From positions 1-64,000 of the forward strand of contig NZ_AHJE01000045.1 of NCBI RefSeq assembly GCF_000243095.1: a stretch of DNA of 64,000 nt, in the 5' to 3' direction. Shown piece by piece: positions 44,982 to 53,097 of the stretch. Below the pieces are notes generated by a model. That model had not been told where the DNA came from, searched no databases, and was given only the letters and a program-made list of their open reading frames with translations. The DNA is from Cupriavidus basilensis OR16. GTDB taxonomy: Bacteria > Pseudomonadota > Gammaproteobacteria > Burkholderiales > Burkholderiaceae. How positions within the stretch are numbered: the stretch's first letter is position 1; each line of letters opens with the position of its first letter. The position numbers and the translations under genes were made by a program.

Positions 44982-45992
44982 TCAAGCATACAGGGCTTGC
45001 TCCTGCGGCGCTCGCGCGGCCCGGAACACGGCGCGTATCGCCGTGTCCGACGTTGCAACTGGCAGAACACAGCCCGGGCCAACCATCAGGCGGCGGCCGT
45101 CCGTTTGCGCTATTGCGTTGTGCACCTCATCCGCAATATCCTGCTCGCTTCCGTGAAGCAAGGTGTCGTGCTCGTTCAACCCACCCACCAGCAGGCGCGT
45201 GAAGCGCGCCGCCGCCGCCTCCAGCCCTGGCTGGGTCAGGCGGTCGTGCCAATTAAACATGTCGACCGGATACGTCGCAAGAAGATCGAACATGATGTCG
45301 TCGCCGTGCGCGTGCAACATGTTGAGTTGTGCGTGGCCACGCAGCGCAGCGAGCACCTCCAGATCGTAGCGGCGCCCGAATCGCTCATACTCTTGGGTCG
45401 TTAGCATGCGGCTCGACGCCAGTTGCGTTGCGAAGAACACGCCGTGCGCGCCGGCCTCCAGCGAGTCCAACGCGAACTGGATCGTGGTGTCCGTGATTAC
45501 CCGCAGCGCCGCCTCAAGCGCATCCGGCTCGCAGCGCAGGTCAGCAAATAGCCTGTCCGTACTCAACTTGCGCGCCGTGGTTAGTGGGCTGAACACGGTT
45601 TGCAGAATGGGTACCGCGCCGCGCAAGGACCGTGCAGCGGCGCGTAACGCCTCGTTCTGACGGCCATAGGAGCCCAGTTTCACATCCAACGGCCGGATTC
45701 GAAGCCAATCCTCCGTTGTTCGCACTGGTGGCGCCACCACCGCGCGCGCGCCGTTGGCGCTGCCCTGGTATGCCGTGACAGCGCCCCAGTCTTCGACGCC
45801 GTATGTGCCGGGTGGCATGAATTTGACCAGGTCAAAATCCCATTTTCGCTGCCACTCCAGTGTGTGCCGCACAAGTTTGTCCACGTCTAGGTCGTCCTCC
45901 GGAAAGTGGCGCCACAACGCAACGGGAGTACGGTCGGTGGCGTCGCCCAACAGGGCGGCTTCAATGCGCTGCCAATGATTCATGGTCTGCAT
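44982..45992 (-). CDS. Uroporphyrinogen decarboxylase-fold family protein
   Basis: A 336-residue protein of the URO-D/methyltransferase (MtaA/CmuA-like) fold, MQTMNHWQRIEAALLGDATDRTPVALWRHFPEDD…, with DFDLVKFMPPGTYGVEDWG and GAHGVFFATQLASSR. True HemE enzymes start differently, so a methyl or thio-group transferase acting on a small molecule is more likely. The frame is open far upstream, but similarity starts at the Met at 45992 (or 45983). It lies 38 bp downstream of the thiol dioxygenase and 73 bp upstream of the Bug receptor on the same strand, consistent with an operon. Confidence 0.75.
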   Translation of the reverse strand: MQTMNHWQRIEAALLGDATDRTPVALWRHFPEDDLDVDKLVRHTLEWQRKWDFDLVKFMPPGTYGVEDWGAVTAYQGSANGARAVVAPPVRTTEDWLRIRPLDVKLGSYGRQNEALRAAARSLRGAVPILQTVFSPLTTARKLSTDRLFADLRCEPDALEAALRVITDTTIQFALDSLEAGAHGVFFATQLASSRMLTTQEYERFGRRYDLEVLAALRGHAQLNMLHAHGDDIMFDLLATYPVDMFNWHDRLTQPGLEAAAARFTRLLVGGLNEHDTLLHGSEQDIADEVHNAIAQTDGRRLMVGPGCVLPVATSDTAIRAVFRAARAPQEQALYA

Positions 45993-46030
45993 GTGTTTGC
46001 TCGCTTCGATGTTTGCGGAATTCGGCGGAT

Positions 46031-46612
46031 TCACGAGGCCAGCGCGAGGACTCGGTTTACGCCGGTGGCCACGCGTGCGGCCTCCACGCCGTACACGTGG
46101 ACGGAAATCGCCGTTTCGCCGCCAGCGTTGCCCAGCCGATGGACCTGGTCCAGGCCGTCCGTCCCGCTGCTGCCCGCGCCGACGGCGCGCGGCTGCCAGT
46201 GAAGCGGTGTGGCGCGCAGGCTCTGGCGGTCGCAGGCGTAGTAGTGCTCTTGGAGTTCCCCCTGAACCACCGTCAGCGCACACCAGGTGTGGTGCGCGTG
46301 CACCGGGCTGAACTGCCCGGCCTGCCACACCAGCGCCACTACCGTATAGCGACCCTGCGGGTCGGCCTGCAGTACGTGGCGCGCATAGCGCTGCGGGTCC
46401 GGCTGGCACTGCGCTGGCGTTAGCCAGTTACCGTCGGCGAAAGCCGCCTGCAAGGCGTGTTGCACCGCGCCGGGCAAACGATCCGGCGGCAAGGCCATTG
46501 CGGCGTCGATCACGCGGGTCAACGCGGCCAGATTGTCGGTTTCCAAAGTCAAGCACATAGGGGTTTTTCCCAGTAACAGTTCGTTTTTCACAAAATCTAT
46601 GACACAAGGCAT
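46031..46612 (-). CDS. Cysteine dioxygenase-family thiol dioxygenase (cupin)
   Basis: A 193-residue cupin of the cysteine dioxygenase type, a non-heme iron enzyme oxidising a thiol to a sulfinate. The iron site is visible as FSPVHAHHTWCALTVVQGELQEHYY near residue 107 (HxH), with the third His probably in ISVHVYGVE near residue 172. Possible substrates are cysteine, 3-mercaptopropionate or mercaptosuccinate. A shorter start at 46558 (MCLTLETD) is possible. It is the first gene of the set read away from the divergent LysR gene, with two palindromes in the 82-bp gap. Confidence 0.8.
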   Translation of the reverse strand: MPCVIDFVKNELLLGKTPMCLTLETDNLAALTRVIDAAMALPPDRLPGAVQHALQAAFADGNWLTPAQCQPDPQRYARHVLQADPQGRYTVVALVWQAGQFSPVHAHHTWCALTVVQGELQEHYYACDRQSLRATPLHWQPRAVGAGSSGTDGLDQVHRLGNAGGETAISVHVYGVEAARVATGVNRVLALAS

Positions 46613-46627
46613 TGCAGGCGCTTAGTC

Positions 46628-46690
46628 TTTCACTTAGTGAAATGCAGAACAAACGAGATGTTTGGAAAACAGCTTTTGTAAAATACAAAA
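46628..46690. promoter_or_regulatory. Two palindromes in the divergent thiol-dioxygenase / LysR promoter region
   Basis: TTTCACT-T-AGTGAAA at 46628-46642 and TTTTGTA-AAA-TACAAAA at 46674-46690, both perfect, within the 82 bp between the two start codons. They are good candidates for LysR recognition and autoregulatory sites. Confidence 0.65.
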
Positions 46691-46694
46691 CCTC

Positions 46695-47597
46695 ATGCAC
46701 TACAGCCTGATAGACCTGAAACTGTTCGTGGCAGTGGCCGACGCCGGCAACGTGTCGCGAGGCGGCGCCACATGCTTCCTGGCGCCCTCGTCGGCCAGCC
46801 TGCGCATCAAGCAGTTGGAGCAAGCGCTGGGCACCCGGCTGTTCGTGCGGGAGGCGCGCGGCGTTTCACTGACACGCGCTGGCCAGGTCATGCTGGAGCA
46901 CTGCCGCCGCTGCCTTGCCGAGCTGGAGCAGATGCACGCCAACCTGGCACCTTATGCCGAAGGTGTCCGGGCGCAGGTCACGATCTTTGCCAACAGCAGT
47001 GCGATCGCTTCGTTCTTGCCGGGGGATCTGCAGACCTTCCTGCGCGACTACCCGGAAGTACGTATCTCCCTGGACGAGCGTCTCAGCCACAACATCGTGG
47101 CCGCCGTGGCCGAAGGGCGGGCCGACGTCGGCGTAGTCACATGGGATGACGAGCATCCCGAACTCGTGTTCCTGCCGTACCGTCAGGATGAAGTCGTCAT
47201 GGTGGTTCCTGAGGGTGACCCGCTGGCCGCGCGCCAGTCGGTAGCATTTTTGGACTGTCTGAGCCGTCCCTTTGTCAGCCTGCAAAGTGGGGCGGCCATT
47301 CATACCTTCATGGTGGGCAAGGCCGCAGCTCTGGGACACCACATGGACGTACGCATCCAGGTGTCCGGGTTCGCAGCGGTGGTGGCAATGGTGCGCTCGG
47401 GGGCGGGGGTCGGGATGGTGCCGCGCTCGGTGCTGCAGTCGATCAACTGCGACGGCGTGCGCGTCTTGGCGCTGCGCGAAAAGTGGGCGGTTCGGCCACT
47501 AAAGCTATGCACGCGGCGAAACGCGGCTGCTTCCGCAGCTTATGTGGGTGCCCTGCTGAGGCAGTTGGGCCAGCAGGCTGACGCTCCGGCGCAATAA
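46695..47597 (+). CDS. LysR-family regulator of the thiol dioxygenase operon
   Basis: A 300-residue LysR-type regulator. MHYSLIDLKLFVAVADAGNVSRGGATCFLAPSSASLRIKQLE is the N-terminal helix-turn-helix; the effector domain follows with GRADVGVVTWD and GAGVGMVPRSVL. The Met at 46695 is chosen over 46662 because LTTRs start close to the DLKLFVAV block. Divergent from the thiol dioxygenase gene, it is the likely regulator of that operon. The coinducer is unknown. Confidence 0.88.
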   Translation: MHYSLIDLKLFVAVADAGNVSRGGATCFLAPSSASLRIKQLEQALGTRLFVREARGVSLTRAGQVMLEHCRRCLAELEQMHANLAPYAEGVRAQVTIFANSSAIASFLPGDLQTFLRDYPEVRISLDERLSHNIVAAVAEGRADVGVVTWDDEHPELVFLPYRQDEVVMVVPEGDPLAARQSVAFLDCLSRPFVSLQSGAAIHTFMVGKAAALGHHMDVRIQVSGFAAVVAMVRSGAGVGMVPRSVLQSINCDGVRVLALREKWAVRPLKLCTRRNAAASAAYVGALLRQLGQQADAPAQ

Positions 47598-47647
47598 GCT
47601 GCCCAGCCGCAGTATCTTCAGCAACTTAGGCCCGTGCTGGAACGCAT

Positions 47648-49234
47648 TTAGTGCGCCGCGAGATACGCTTTGGCGGCCGCAGTCTCGGGTCGCGCGCTGT
47701 CTGCATTCTTCGCGAGCGCAAGGAGTCGCCTGTAATAGTCGGTCGCTATCTCGCGCTGCCCGGCAGCTTCCGCTGCACGCGCCGCGCCATACAGCCCGCG
47801 ATAGCGATTCGGATATTCCCGTAACGCCGACTCGTATTCATGAAGGGCTTGGCCCGGCTTTCCTTCCTCGAACAACAAGTCGGCAAGCAACTCCCGCATC
47901 GGGCAGAGCCGGTTCTCCATAGCCACGTTCTTGATGCTGGCGTCCTCGCCGTCTGCGGCTGCTCGCATCAATTGCTCCGCCTGCGCGCGGTTGCCTTCGG
48001 CCAGCGCGATCCACGCCGCAACAGCGGTAATCTCTTCTTCGGTTCGTCCTACCCAGTACGATTCATTCGCTCTCTCAAGGTCCTGGCGCAAACGCTTCAT
48101 TGCGTCAATCTCCTGCCTTGCGCTGGTCGGATCGCCGCTGCGCGCCATCCCGAGACCGCGCGCAAAGCGCGTGATCGAATCCGCGTACGCCCAGTTGTTC
48201 GAGGTGACGGGCAGAGCGGCGGCGCCCTTCCAGTCTGCGCGCTCAAGCGCATAGCGCGCCGGCATCGCCGCAACCGAGTTCTTGTTGCCCTTCAAGGTTG
48301 GCGGCTTCTCCAAGGCGTCGGCCACCCCCTGGTCGATCAAGGCACGTGCCTTCACGTCCTGCGACAACTGCAGACGCGCATAGACCACGAAGTCCAACGC
48401 GTGGTAGTAATCTGGCTGGACCTCAAGCGCACTCAGGTTGGAGGTGATCGATTGCTCCCATCGCCCGAGCATCGTGTAGATGTGCGACGGCATGTGCCGC
48501 GCGTGTGGCGACGCGGGAGCAATAATGGCGTACTTGTTGGCCGCGGCGAGACCCTTTTCCGCAAGAGGCGGATAGTCGTAGGCATGGATCAGGTAATGCG
48601 CGGCGCCGGGATGCTGCGGGTTCTTCGCGAACAGCCTCTCCAAAATCTCAGCGGACTTTCGCTGGTTGGCATAGGTTCGGTCCGTTGGTGGGGCGGCAGC
48701 CTGCAGGGAGAGCGCGTAGTAGATCCAGACTTCGTCGTCCTCCGGATAGCGCTGCGTCATCCGTTGCATGGCGTCGGCGTAGGCCAAAAGCCTGGCGCCG
48801 AGGGGCACCTTGTCGTAGTCACGGTAATACGCGCCGATCGCGTCGATCCAGTCACGCTCGCGTTGGGTCTTTGCCCCGACCGCACGAGCCTTGGCAAGCG
48901 CTTCCGACGCCTCCTGGGCATCGCGCTGCGGTGGCGGGCCTGCGAGGGAATTGCCCAACAGATTGACGGCGATCCCCCAGTCGGCGATCGCACAGCCCGG
49001 ATCCTGGTCGATGACCGCCGCGAAGGTCTTGCCCGCCTCGGTGAACCAGAACGAGTGCAGCAGCGCGACGCCACGCTCGAACAGTGGCTGGACCTTCGGG
49101 TCGCACGAGGTTGGGAAGCTGACTTTGCCGAGCTGGCCGGTGCTTGCCTCGTGTCCATGTTCGTCGGCGAGCACCGAAGCCGATCCCAAGAGCAGCGCCG
49201 TGGCCACGATGCCGGCAACGTTCCGAGTGCGCAT
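47648..49234 (-). CDS. Exported tetratricopeptide-repeat protein
   Basis: A 528-residue protein with a signal peptide (MRTRNVAGIVATALLLGSASVLA-DE) and a long helical repeat domain. TPR-like units are recognisable at residues 60-120, 180-300 and 420-520, for example GQALHEYESALREYPNRYRGLYGAARAAEAAGQ. FPTSCDPKVQPLFERGVALLHSFWFTEAGKTFAAV is a conserved start in a family of periplasmic TPR proteins of unknown function. A ribosome-binding site (GGAAGGA) precedes the ATG at 49234. No neighbour suggests a pathway. Confidence 0.8.
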   Translation of the reverse strand: MRTRNVAGIVATALLLGSASVLADEHGHEASTGQLGKVSFPTSCDPKVQPLFERGVALLHSFWFTEAGKTFAAVIDQDPGCAIADWGIAVNLLGNSLAGPPPQRDAQEASEALAKARAVGAKTQRERDWIDAIGAYYRDYDKVPLGARLLAYADAMQRMTQRYPEDDEVWIYYALSLQAAAPPTDRTYANQRKSAEILERLFAKNPQHPGAAHYLIHAYDYPPLAEKGLAAANKYAIIAPASPHARHMPSHIYTMLGRWEQSITSNLSALEVQPDYYHALDFVVYARLQLSQDVKARALIDQGVADALEKPPTLKGNKNSVAAMPARYALERADWKGAAALPVTSNNWAYADSITRFARGLGMARSGDPTSARQEIDAMKRLRQDLERANESYWVGRTEEEITAVAAWIALAEGNRAQAEQLMRAAADGEDASIKNVAMENRLCPMRELLADLLFEEGKPGQALHEYESALREYPNRYRGLYGAARAAEAAGQREIATDYYRRLLALAKNADSARPETAAAKAYLAAH

Positions 49235-49612
49235 GAGGATCCTTCCGATCGTCACGACGATAATCGATATTTTAGACGATTCATCTGAGCTGTCCCAGCG
49301 CTCGCAACTCGCGCGGAAAACGCAGGCAGCTTTGTTCCGTAGGCCTAAGTGTCAAGCGCACACCTGGCCGCGGAACGGCGAAAATGGGTCGGGAAGGGGC
49401 GACCGAGAGGCGAGCGGCAGCGGTCCCTTCCCGGCCACGAGCGGTCATAGCCGTAAAGCGCGAAATGTTCTCCATAGCTGTCGTTGGGGGCGTCTATTTC
49501 GGAAAAAAACGGTGCCCAATGCGGTGCCGAATCCAGGATCGCCGCACGTACGCGAATTCTCGTCGACTAGCCTTTCTGAAGTTATCTCGAGCTTCGTCCC
49601 ACAAAGGTCATA
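49235..49612. other. Gene-free interval between TPR protein and MarR gene
   Basis: No gene recognised on either strand; short frames carry no family signal. It contains the upstream region of the TPR gene (AT-rich ATAATCGATATTTTAGACG near 49260). The rest looks like non-coding or strongly degenerate DNA. Confidence 0.4.
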
Positions 49613-50095
49613 TTACGTACATGAGGATTCTGCGGCCTCGGCCAGCTCCGCCATTGCCTGCCTTACCGAACGAAGTTCTTCGTCACCCATGCGACGGGCG
49701 AGTTCCGCCTTGGCCCAATTCCACACCGGGAACGCATCGACCACGAGTCGACGCCCAGATGTCGTCAGCGCTAGCCGCTTTCCAGCGCGGCCACGTCCGC
49801 CTTCAGCGCGGACCAAATCTCGGCTCTCCAGATTCTGAACATTTCGGCTGAGGGTAGTCGGATCGACCCCAGCCCTATCCGCAAGCTCGACGAGCGTCGC
49901 CCCCTCGGTCGCACCGATCCCAACCAAGAGGCTAAATTGCTCGGCCGTCAGCCCGAGCGGCTTGAAGCAGGCATTGTAATATCGCGTGAGTGCACGCGCC
50001 GTTGCACGAGCCTGGAAGCCCGGACACTCCGCTGCGACACCCTTCAAAGATTCTGGATCAAAACCGTTCACGTCTACCTCCTTGACAACCCCCAT
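49613..50095 (-). CDS. MarR-family transcriptional regulator
   Basis: A 160-residue MarR-type winged-helix repressor. The DNA-binding part is LTAEQFSLLVGIGATEGATLVELADRAGVDPTTLSRNVQNLESRDLV, with the wing RAEGGRGRAGKRLALTTSGRRLV. The ATG at 50095 is preferred over the upstream 50146, which would overlap the divergent gene. It faces a DUF1330 gene across 41 bp containing an inverted repeat, the usual arrangement of a MarR repressor and its target. Confidence 0.88.
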   Translation of the reverse strand: MGVVKEVDVNGFDPESLKGVAAECPGFQARATARALTRYYNACFKPLGLTAEQFSLLVGIGATEGATLVELADRAGVDPTTLSRNVQNLESRDLVRAEGGRGRAGKRLALTTSGRRLVVDAFPVWNWAKAELARRMGDEELRSVRQAMAELAEAAESSCT

Positions 50096-50102
50096 CCTAG
50101 CA

Positions 50103-50124
50103 TAATAGTGTATATGCATTATTA
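50103..50124. promoter_or_regulatory. Probable MarR operator
   Basis: TAATA-N12-TATTA inverted repeat in the 41-bp space between the divergent MarR and DUF1330 genes, overlapping the ribosome-binding region of the latter (AGGAGGAGG). Confidence 0.5.
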
Positions 50125-50136
50125 GGAGGAGGCAGA

Positions 50137-50430
50137 ATGCCGGCATACGTACACGTCAATCTACGCGTCATCGACTCCGCCAAGCAGGCCGCGCTCGCTC
50201 CGCGCTTTCAGGCGGCGCTAAAAGAGGCGGGCGGGCGGATTCTACATTTCGGTCCTGTAGCGCAGATTCTAGAAGGGGATGAGGTGCCGCTGCCGATGGC
50301 CGGCGTGTTTGAGTTTCCGACTCTCGCCCAAGCGCTAGCCTTCTACAATTCCGAGAGGTATGCGCCGATCAAGGCCGAACGTCAGGAAGCCCAGCAAGCG
50401 CGCATGTTCATAGTCGAAACGCACTCGTGA
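50137..50430 (+). CDS. DUF1330 family protein
   Basis: A 97-residue dimeric alpha/beta-barrel (ferredoxin-like) protein of the DUF1330 family. MPAYVHVNLRVIDSAKQAALAPRFQAAL and FPTLAQALAFYNSERYAPIKAERQ are the family blocks. Function unknown; such proteins often accompany stress or degradation genes. A very strong AGGAGGAGG lies before the ATG. It is probably repressed by the divergent MarR protein. Confidence 0.88.
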   Translation: MPAYVHVNLRVIDSAKQAALAPRFQAALKEAGGRILHFGPVAQILEGDEVPLPMAGVFEFPTLAQALAFYNSERYAPIKAERQEAQQARMFIVETHS

Positions 50431-50439
50431 GTGACCGCT

Positions 50440-50600
50440 TTCGGAAGGCGTGACGGTCCGGAATGGGTCGGCTACTGCCGGTCGCCCTTCGGTCACGACC
50501 GCCGCCTGTCGGCCAGAAGCTGCCGCCGACGAGGACGCGCGTGTAGCTCATGGTCGTGGCTACGCCGGCATGCCCCAGTAGGACGCGACATTCGTACAGC
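50440..50600 (-). pseudogene. Tyrosine recombinase (integrase) C-terminal remnant
   Basis: On the minus strand, 50541-50582 reads LLGHAGVATTMSYTRVL. This is the C-terminal motif of phage/integron integrases: LLGH, then a Thr-rich turn and the nucleophile Tyr. Upstream codons (ALYECRV) fit poorly and the HxxR box is not found. It continues into about 30 degenerate residues. The rest of 50431-50732 shows nothing else I can name. Confidence 0.5.
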
Positions 50601-50732
50601 GCTCGTCTTCAAGTCGCTAGAACAACGGCGTGTGAACGAGCCTGCCGCAGAACGGAAGCAGCCGCTCAACGCTGACGATAACCTCCGCAGTTCGGGTCGG
50701 CCGCCGAGTAGAGCCCCCAGGCGAGTCTGAAC

Positions 50733-50760
50733 TTGACACCGTCGGTCCGAAATTTATAAT
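50733..50760 (+). promoter_or_regulatory. Consensus sigma-70 promoter of tetR
   Basis: TTGACA at 50733-50738 and TATAAT at 50755-50760 with a 16-bp spacer, both perfect consensus hexamers. The TetR operator begins at the next base. Confidence 0.85.
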
Positions 50761-50778
50761 TGAGCGTTCAATCGCTCA
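50761..50778. promoter_or_regulatory. TetR operator, site 1
   Basis: Perfect palindrome TGAGCG-TTCAAT-CGCTCA abutting the -10 box of the tetR promoter. It is closely related to site 2 at 51373-51406, supporting autorepression and control of the aldehyde dehydrogenase gene by the same protein. Confidence 0.75.
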
Positions 50779-50793
50779 TTTATATCTAAGTCC

Positions 50794-51363
50794 ATGGCCC
50801 GCCCTTTGAGCCCAGAGAAGCGCCTCGCCTTACTGCTGGCCGCAACGGAAATCGTTGCCGAACAAGGTGTGATGGCAACCACCGCAGGCATCGCGCGACG
50901 CGCTGGTGTAGCCGAGGGATCCCTCTTCACATATTTCGAGAACAAAGAAGGGCTATTCCAGGAGCTGTACCGCCATCTGAAGCGAAGCTTGGCTGACGTC
51001 ATGATGCCAGACTACCCGCATCAAACCAGCGTGCAGTTGCGCATGCAACATGTATTCCAACGCTACGTGGGATGGGGGTTGGAGAACCCGACCATGAGAT
51101 CTGCCGTTGCACGCTTGTCAGCATCGGGAGTCGTCCTCGAGGAGACTCAGAAGCAAGCGCTCGAGCCCTTTCGGGACGTGTATCAGATGATGGAAGATGC
51201 GATTCGCTCTAAGGCAGTAGTTAGCGCGCCGCCGGAGTTTGTCTGGGCGGTCATGGAGAGCATCGCTGACGCGACGATCGATTTTGTTGACAAGCGACCG
51301 CGGGACGCCGAACATCGACGAAATCTGGGCTTCATCACGGTTTGGAAGGCAATCAGCACTTAA
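50794..51363 (+). CDS. TetR-family transcriptional regulator
   Basis: A 189-residue TetR-type repressor. The helix-turn-helix lies at about residues 12-55 (LLLAATEIVAEQGVMATTAGIARRAGVAEGSLFTYFENKEGLFQELY), followed by a ligand-binding helical domain. It has a perfect promoter and operator upstream. The next gene, an aldehyde dehydrogenase, has the sister operator in its leader, so both are probably derepressed by an aldehyde or related electrophile. Confidence 0.9.
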   Translation: MARPLSPEKRLALLLAATEIVAEQGVMATTAGIARRAGVAEGSLFTYFENKEGLFQELYRHLKRSLADVMMPDYPHQTSVQLRMQHVFQRYVGWGLENPTMRSAVARLSASGVVLEETQKQALEPFRDVYQMMEDAIRSKAVVSAPPEFVWAVMESIADATIDFVDKRPRDAEHRRNLGFITVWKAIST

Positions 51364-51372
51364 AAAATTTCA

Positions 51373-51406
51373 GCTTTAAATGAGCGCGTACTTGCTCATT
51401 TAAAGC
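51373..51406. promoter_or_regulatory. TetR operator, site 2, between tetR and the aldehyde dehydrogenase gene
   Basis: Perfect 13-bp arms GCTTTAAATGAGC / GCTCATTTAAAGC with an 8-nt spacer; the core TGAGCG-N6-TGCTCA matches site 1. It could also act as a hairpin at the end of the tetR transcript. Confidence 0.75.
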
Positions 51407-51489
51407 CGCGAAAGATAGGGCGCCGGCGCTCGGGCGCTCGTTTCTCCATGTTCGGTCGGCGACACCGGCGCATTTCAAAGGACACAATC

Positions 51490-52917
51490 ATGTCTACAAC
51501 CCATCGGTCTATTACTACCCACTACATCAACGGTGAATTCGTCGCGTCGCATGGACAAGACGTGATGGACATCATCAGCCCGACGACTGGCCAGCTCATC
51601 GGTCAGGCCACGCTGGGCGACGCAGTGGATGCCAAGCGCGCCATCGAGGCAGCCAAGCAGGCCTTCGCGAGCTTTAGCCGAACGACGCCGCAAGGGCGAG
51701 CAGCACTGCTGCGCCGCCTGCACAACGCAGTGAACGCGCACGTCGACGAGCTGACGGAGGCCATGGTCCAAGAGTACGGGGGTGTCGTGGTGTTCGCCAA
51801 GCCGATCGTCGAGACTGGCGTGAACGCATTCCTCGCTGCTGAAAAGGGGATCGGAGAGATCCAGTGGACTGAGCAATGGAATACGACTTCGGTGACTATG
51901 GAACCGGTCGGTGTGGCGGGCCTCATTACGGCGTGGAACGCGAACTCCCTGTTCATTTGCCTGAAGCTTGCTTCCGCCGTCGCGGCGGGCTGCACCGTGG
52001 TTCTCAAGCCCAGCGAGATGAGCGCCATCCAGACCCGGGTGCTCGTCGAGGCAATCCACGAAGCCGGTCTTCCCAAGGGGGTCTTCAATGTGGTGACCGG
52101 AGCCGGCCAGACTGTAGGCGCCGAACTGGTGCAAAATCCCGACGTCGCGAAGATTTCCTTCACGGGTTCGGCGGCCGTCGGCCAAAGCATCATGCGAGAC
52201 GGCGCCGCGACGATGAAGCGTGTGACGCTCGAACTGGGCGGGAAGTCGCCCACGGTTTTGCTTGACGACGCCAAGCTCGACCAGGCCATTCCCTCTGCGC
52301 TCATCATGGCCTTCCTGAACAGCGGCCAAGCCTGCGCCGCCGGCACTCGGCTGCTCGTGCCTCGGAGCCGCCTGGAAGAAGTGAAGAAGGCTATCCGCGA
52401 GACGATGCCAGGTTTTGCCGTCGGCGACCCCGCCGATCCCAAGACGGCAATTGGACCCATGGTCTCGCAAAAGCAGTACGAGCGGGTGCAGTCCTACATT
52501 CGCAAGGGCATTGAGGAAGGCGCCGAGCTGCTTGTCGGCGGAGAGGGGCACCCAGAGGGACTGGAAGCCGGTTTCTTCGTCAAGCCGACGGTATTCGTGA
52601 ACGTGACGAACGACATGACGATTGCGCGAGAGGAGATCTTCGGCCCAGTGTTGAGCGTCATCAGCTACGACACCGACGAGGAAGCCGTTAACATCGCCAA
52701 CGACTCACCGTATGGACTGCACGCCGCGGTCATTGGAGCCGACGAGGCCCGTGCACGTCGGATTGCCTCGCAACTGCGTACAGGCCGCGTCTGCATCAAC
52801 AACATGGCCGATGACCCTGATGCGCCTTGGGGCGGATTCAAAGCCTCCGGCCTGGGCCGTGAATACGGCAAGTACGGCATCGAAGCTTTCATCGAGGCCA
52901 AGGCCATTCTCGGTTGA
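51490..52917 (+). CDS. NAD(P)-dependent aldehyde dehydrogenase
   Basis: A 475-residue ALDH-superfamily enzyme oxidising an aldehyde to an acid. The oxyanion Asn is in ITAWNANSLF near residue 158, the coenzyme fold has FTGSAAVGQSI, the catalytic Glu is in LELGGKSPTV near 254, and the catalytic Cys is in NSGQACAAGTRLL near 287. EEIFGPVLSV near 383 is also typical. Length is full. The ATG at 51490 is preferred over 51448. It is followed by a reductase and an NTF2-like gene, forming a small TetR-controlled cluster; the substrate is not evident. Confidence 0.9.
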   Translation: MSTTHRSITTHYINGEFVASHGQDVMDIISPTTGQLIGQATLGDAVDAKRAIEAAKQAFASFSRTTPQGRAALLRRLHNAVNAHVDELTEAMVQEYGGVVVFAKPIVETGVNAFLAAEKGIGEIQWTEQWNTTSVTMEPVGVAGLITAWNANSLFICLKLASAVAAGCTVVLKPSEMSAIQTRVLVEAIHEAGLPKGVFNVVTGAGQTVGAELVQNPDVAKISFTGSAAVGQSIMRDGAATMKRVTLELGGKSPTVLLDDAKLDQAIPSALIMAFLNSGQACAAGTRLLVPRSRLEEVKKAIRETMPGFAVGDPADPKTAIGPMVSQKQYERVQSYIRKGIEEGAELLVGGEGHPEGLEAGFFVKPTVFVNVTNDMTIAREEIFGPVLSVISYDTDEEAVNIANDSPYGLHAAVIGADEARARRIASQLRTGRVCINNMADDPDAPWGGFKASGLGREYGKYGIEAFIEAKAILG

Positions 52918-53097
52918 CCCACGCGTGCAGACGGGCATCCGCGGGCGCTCGCCTGTCGGCGACCCGTCTGCTGGCACGCAAGGTGTCGAATACCTCCATC
53001 ATCTACGGCGACGCCGGCGGAAATGCCCCGGCATGGCCGGCCGAATGAATCCGATCAGCGACTGGCATTCGTCCAGCAAGAATCAAGGAGCACATCG

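Noticed and set aside
47840..49288. 482-codon plus-strand frame opposite the TPR gene
   Set aside because: Antisense shadow without motifs; the minus-strand TPR protein has a signal peptide and ribosome-binding site.
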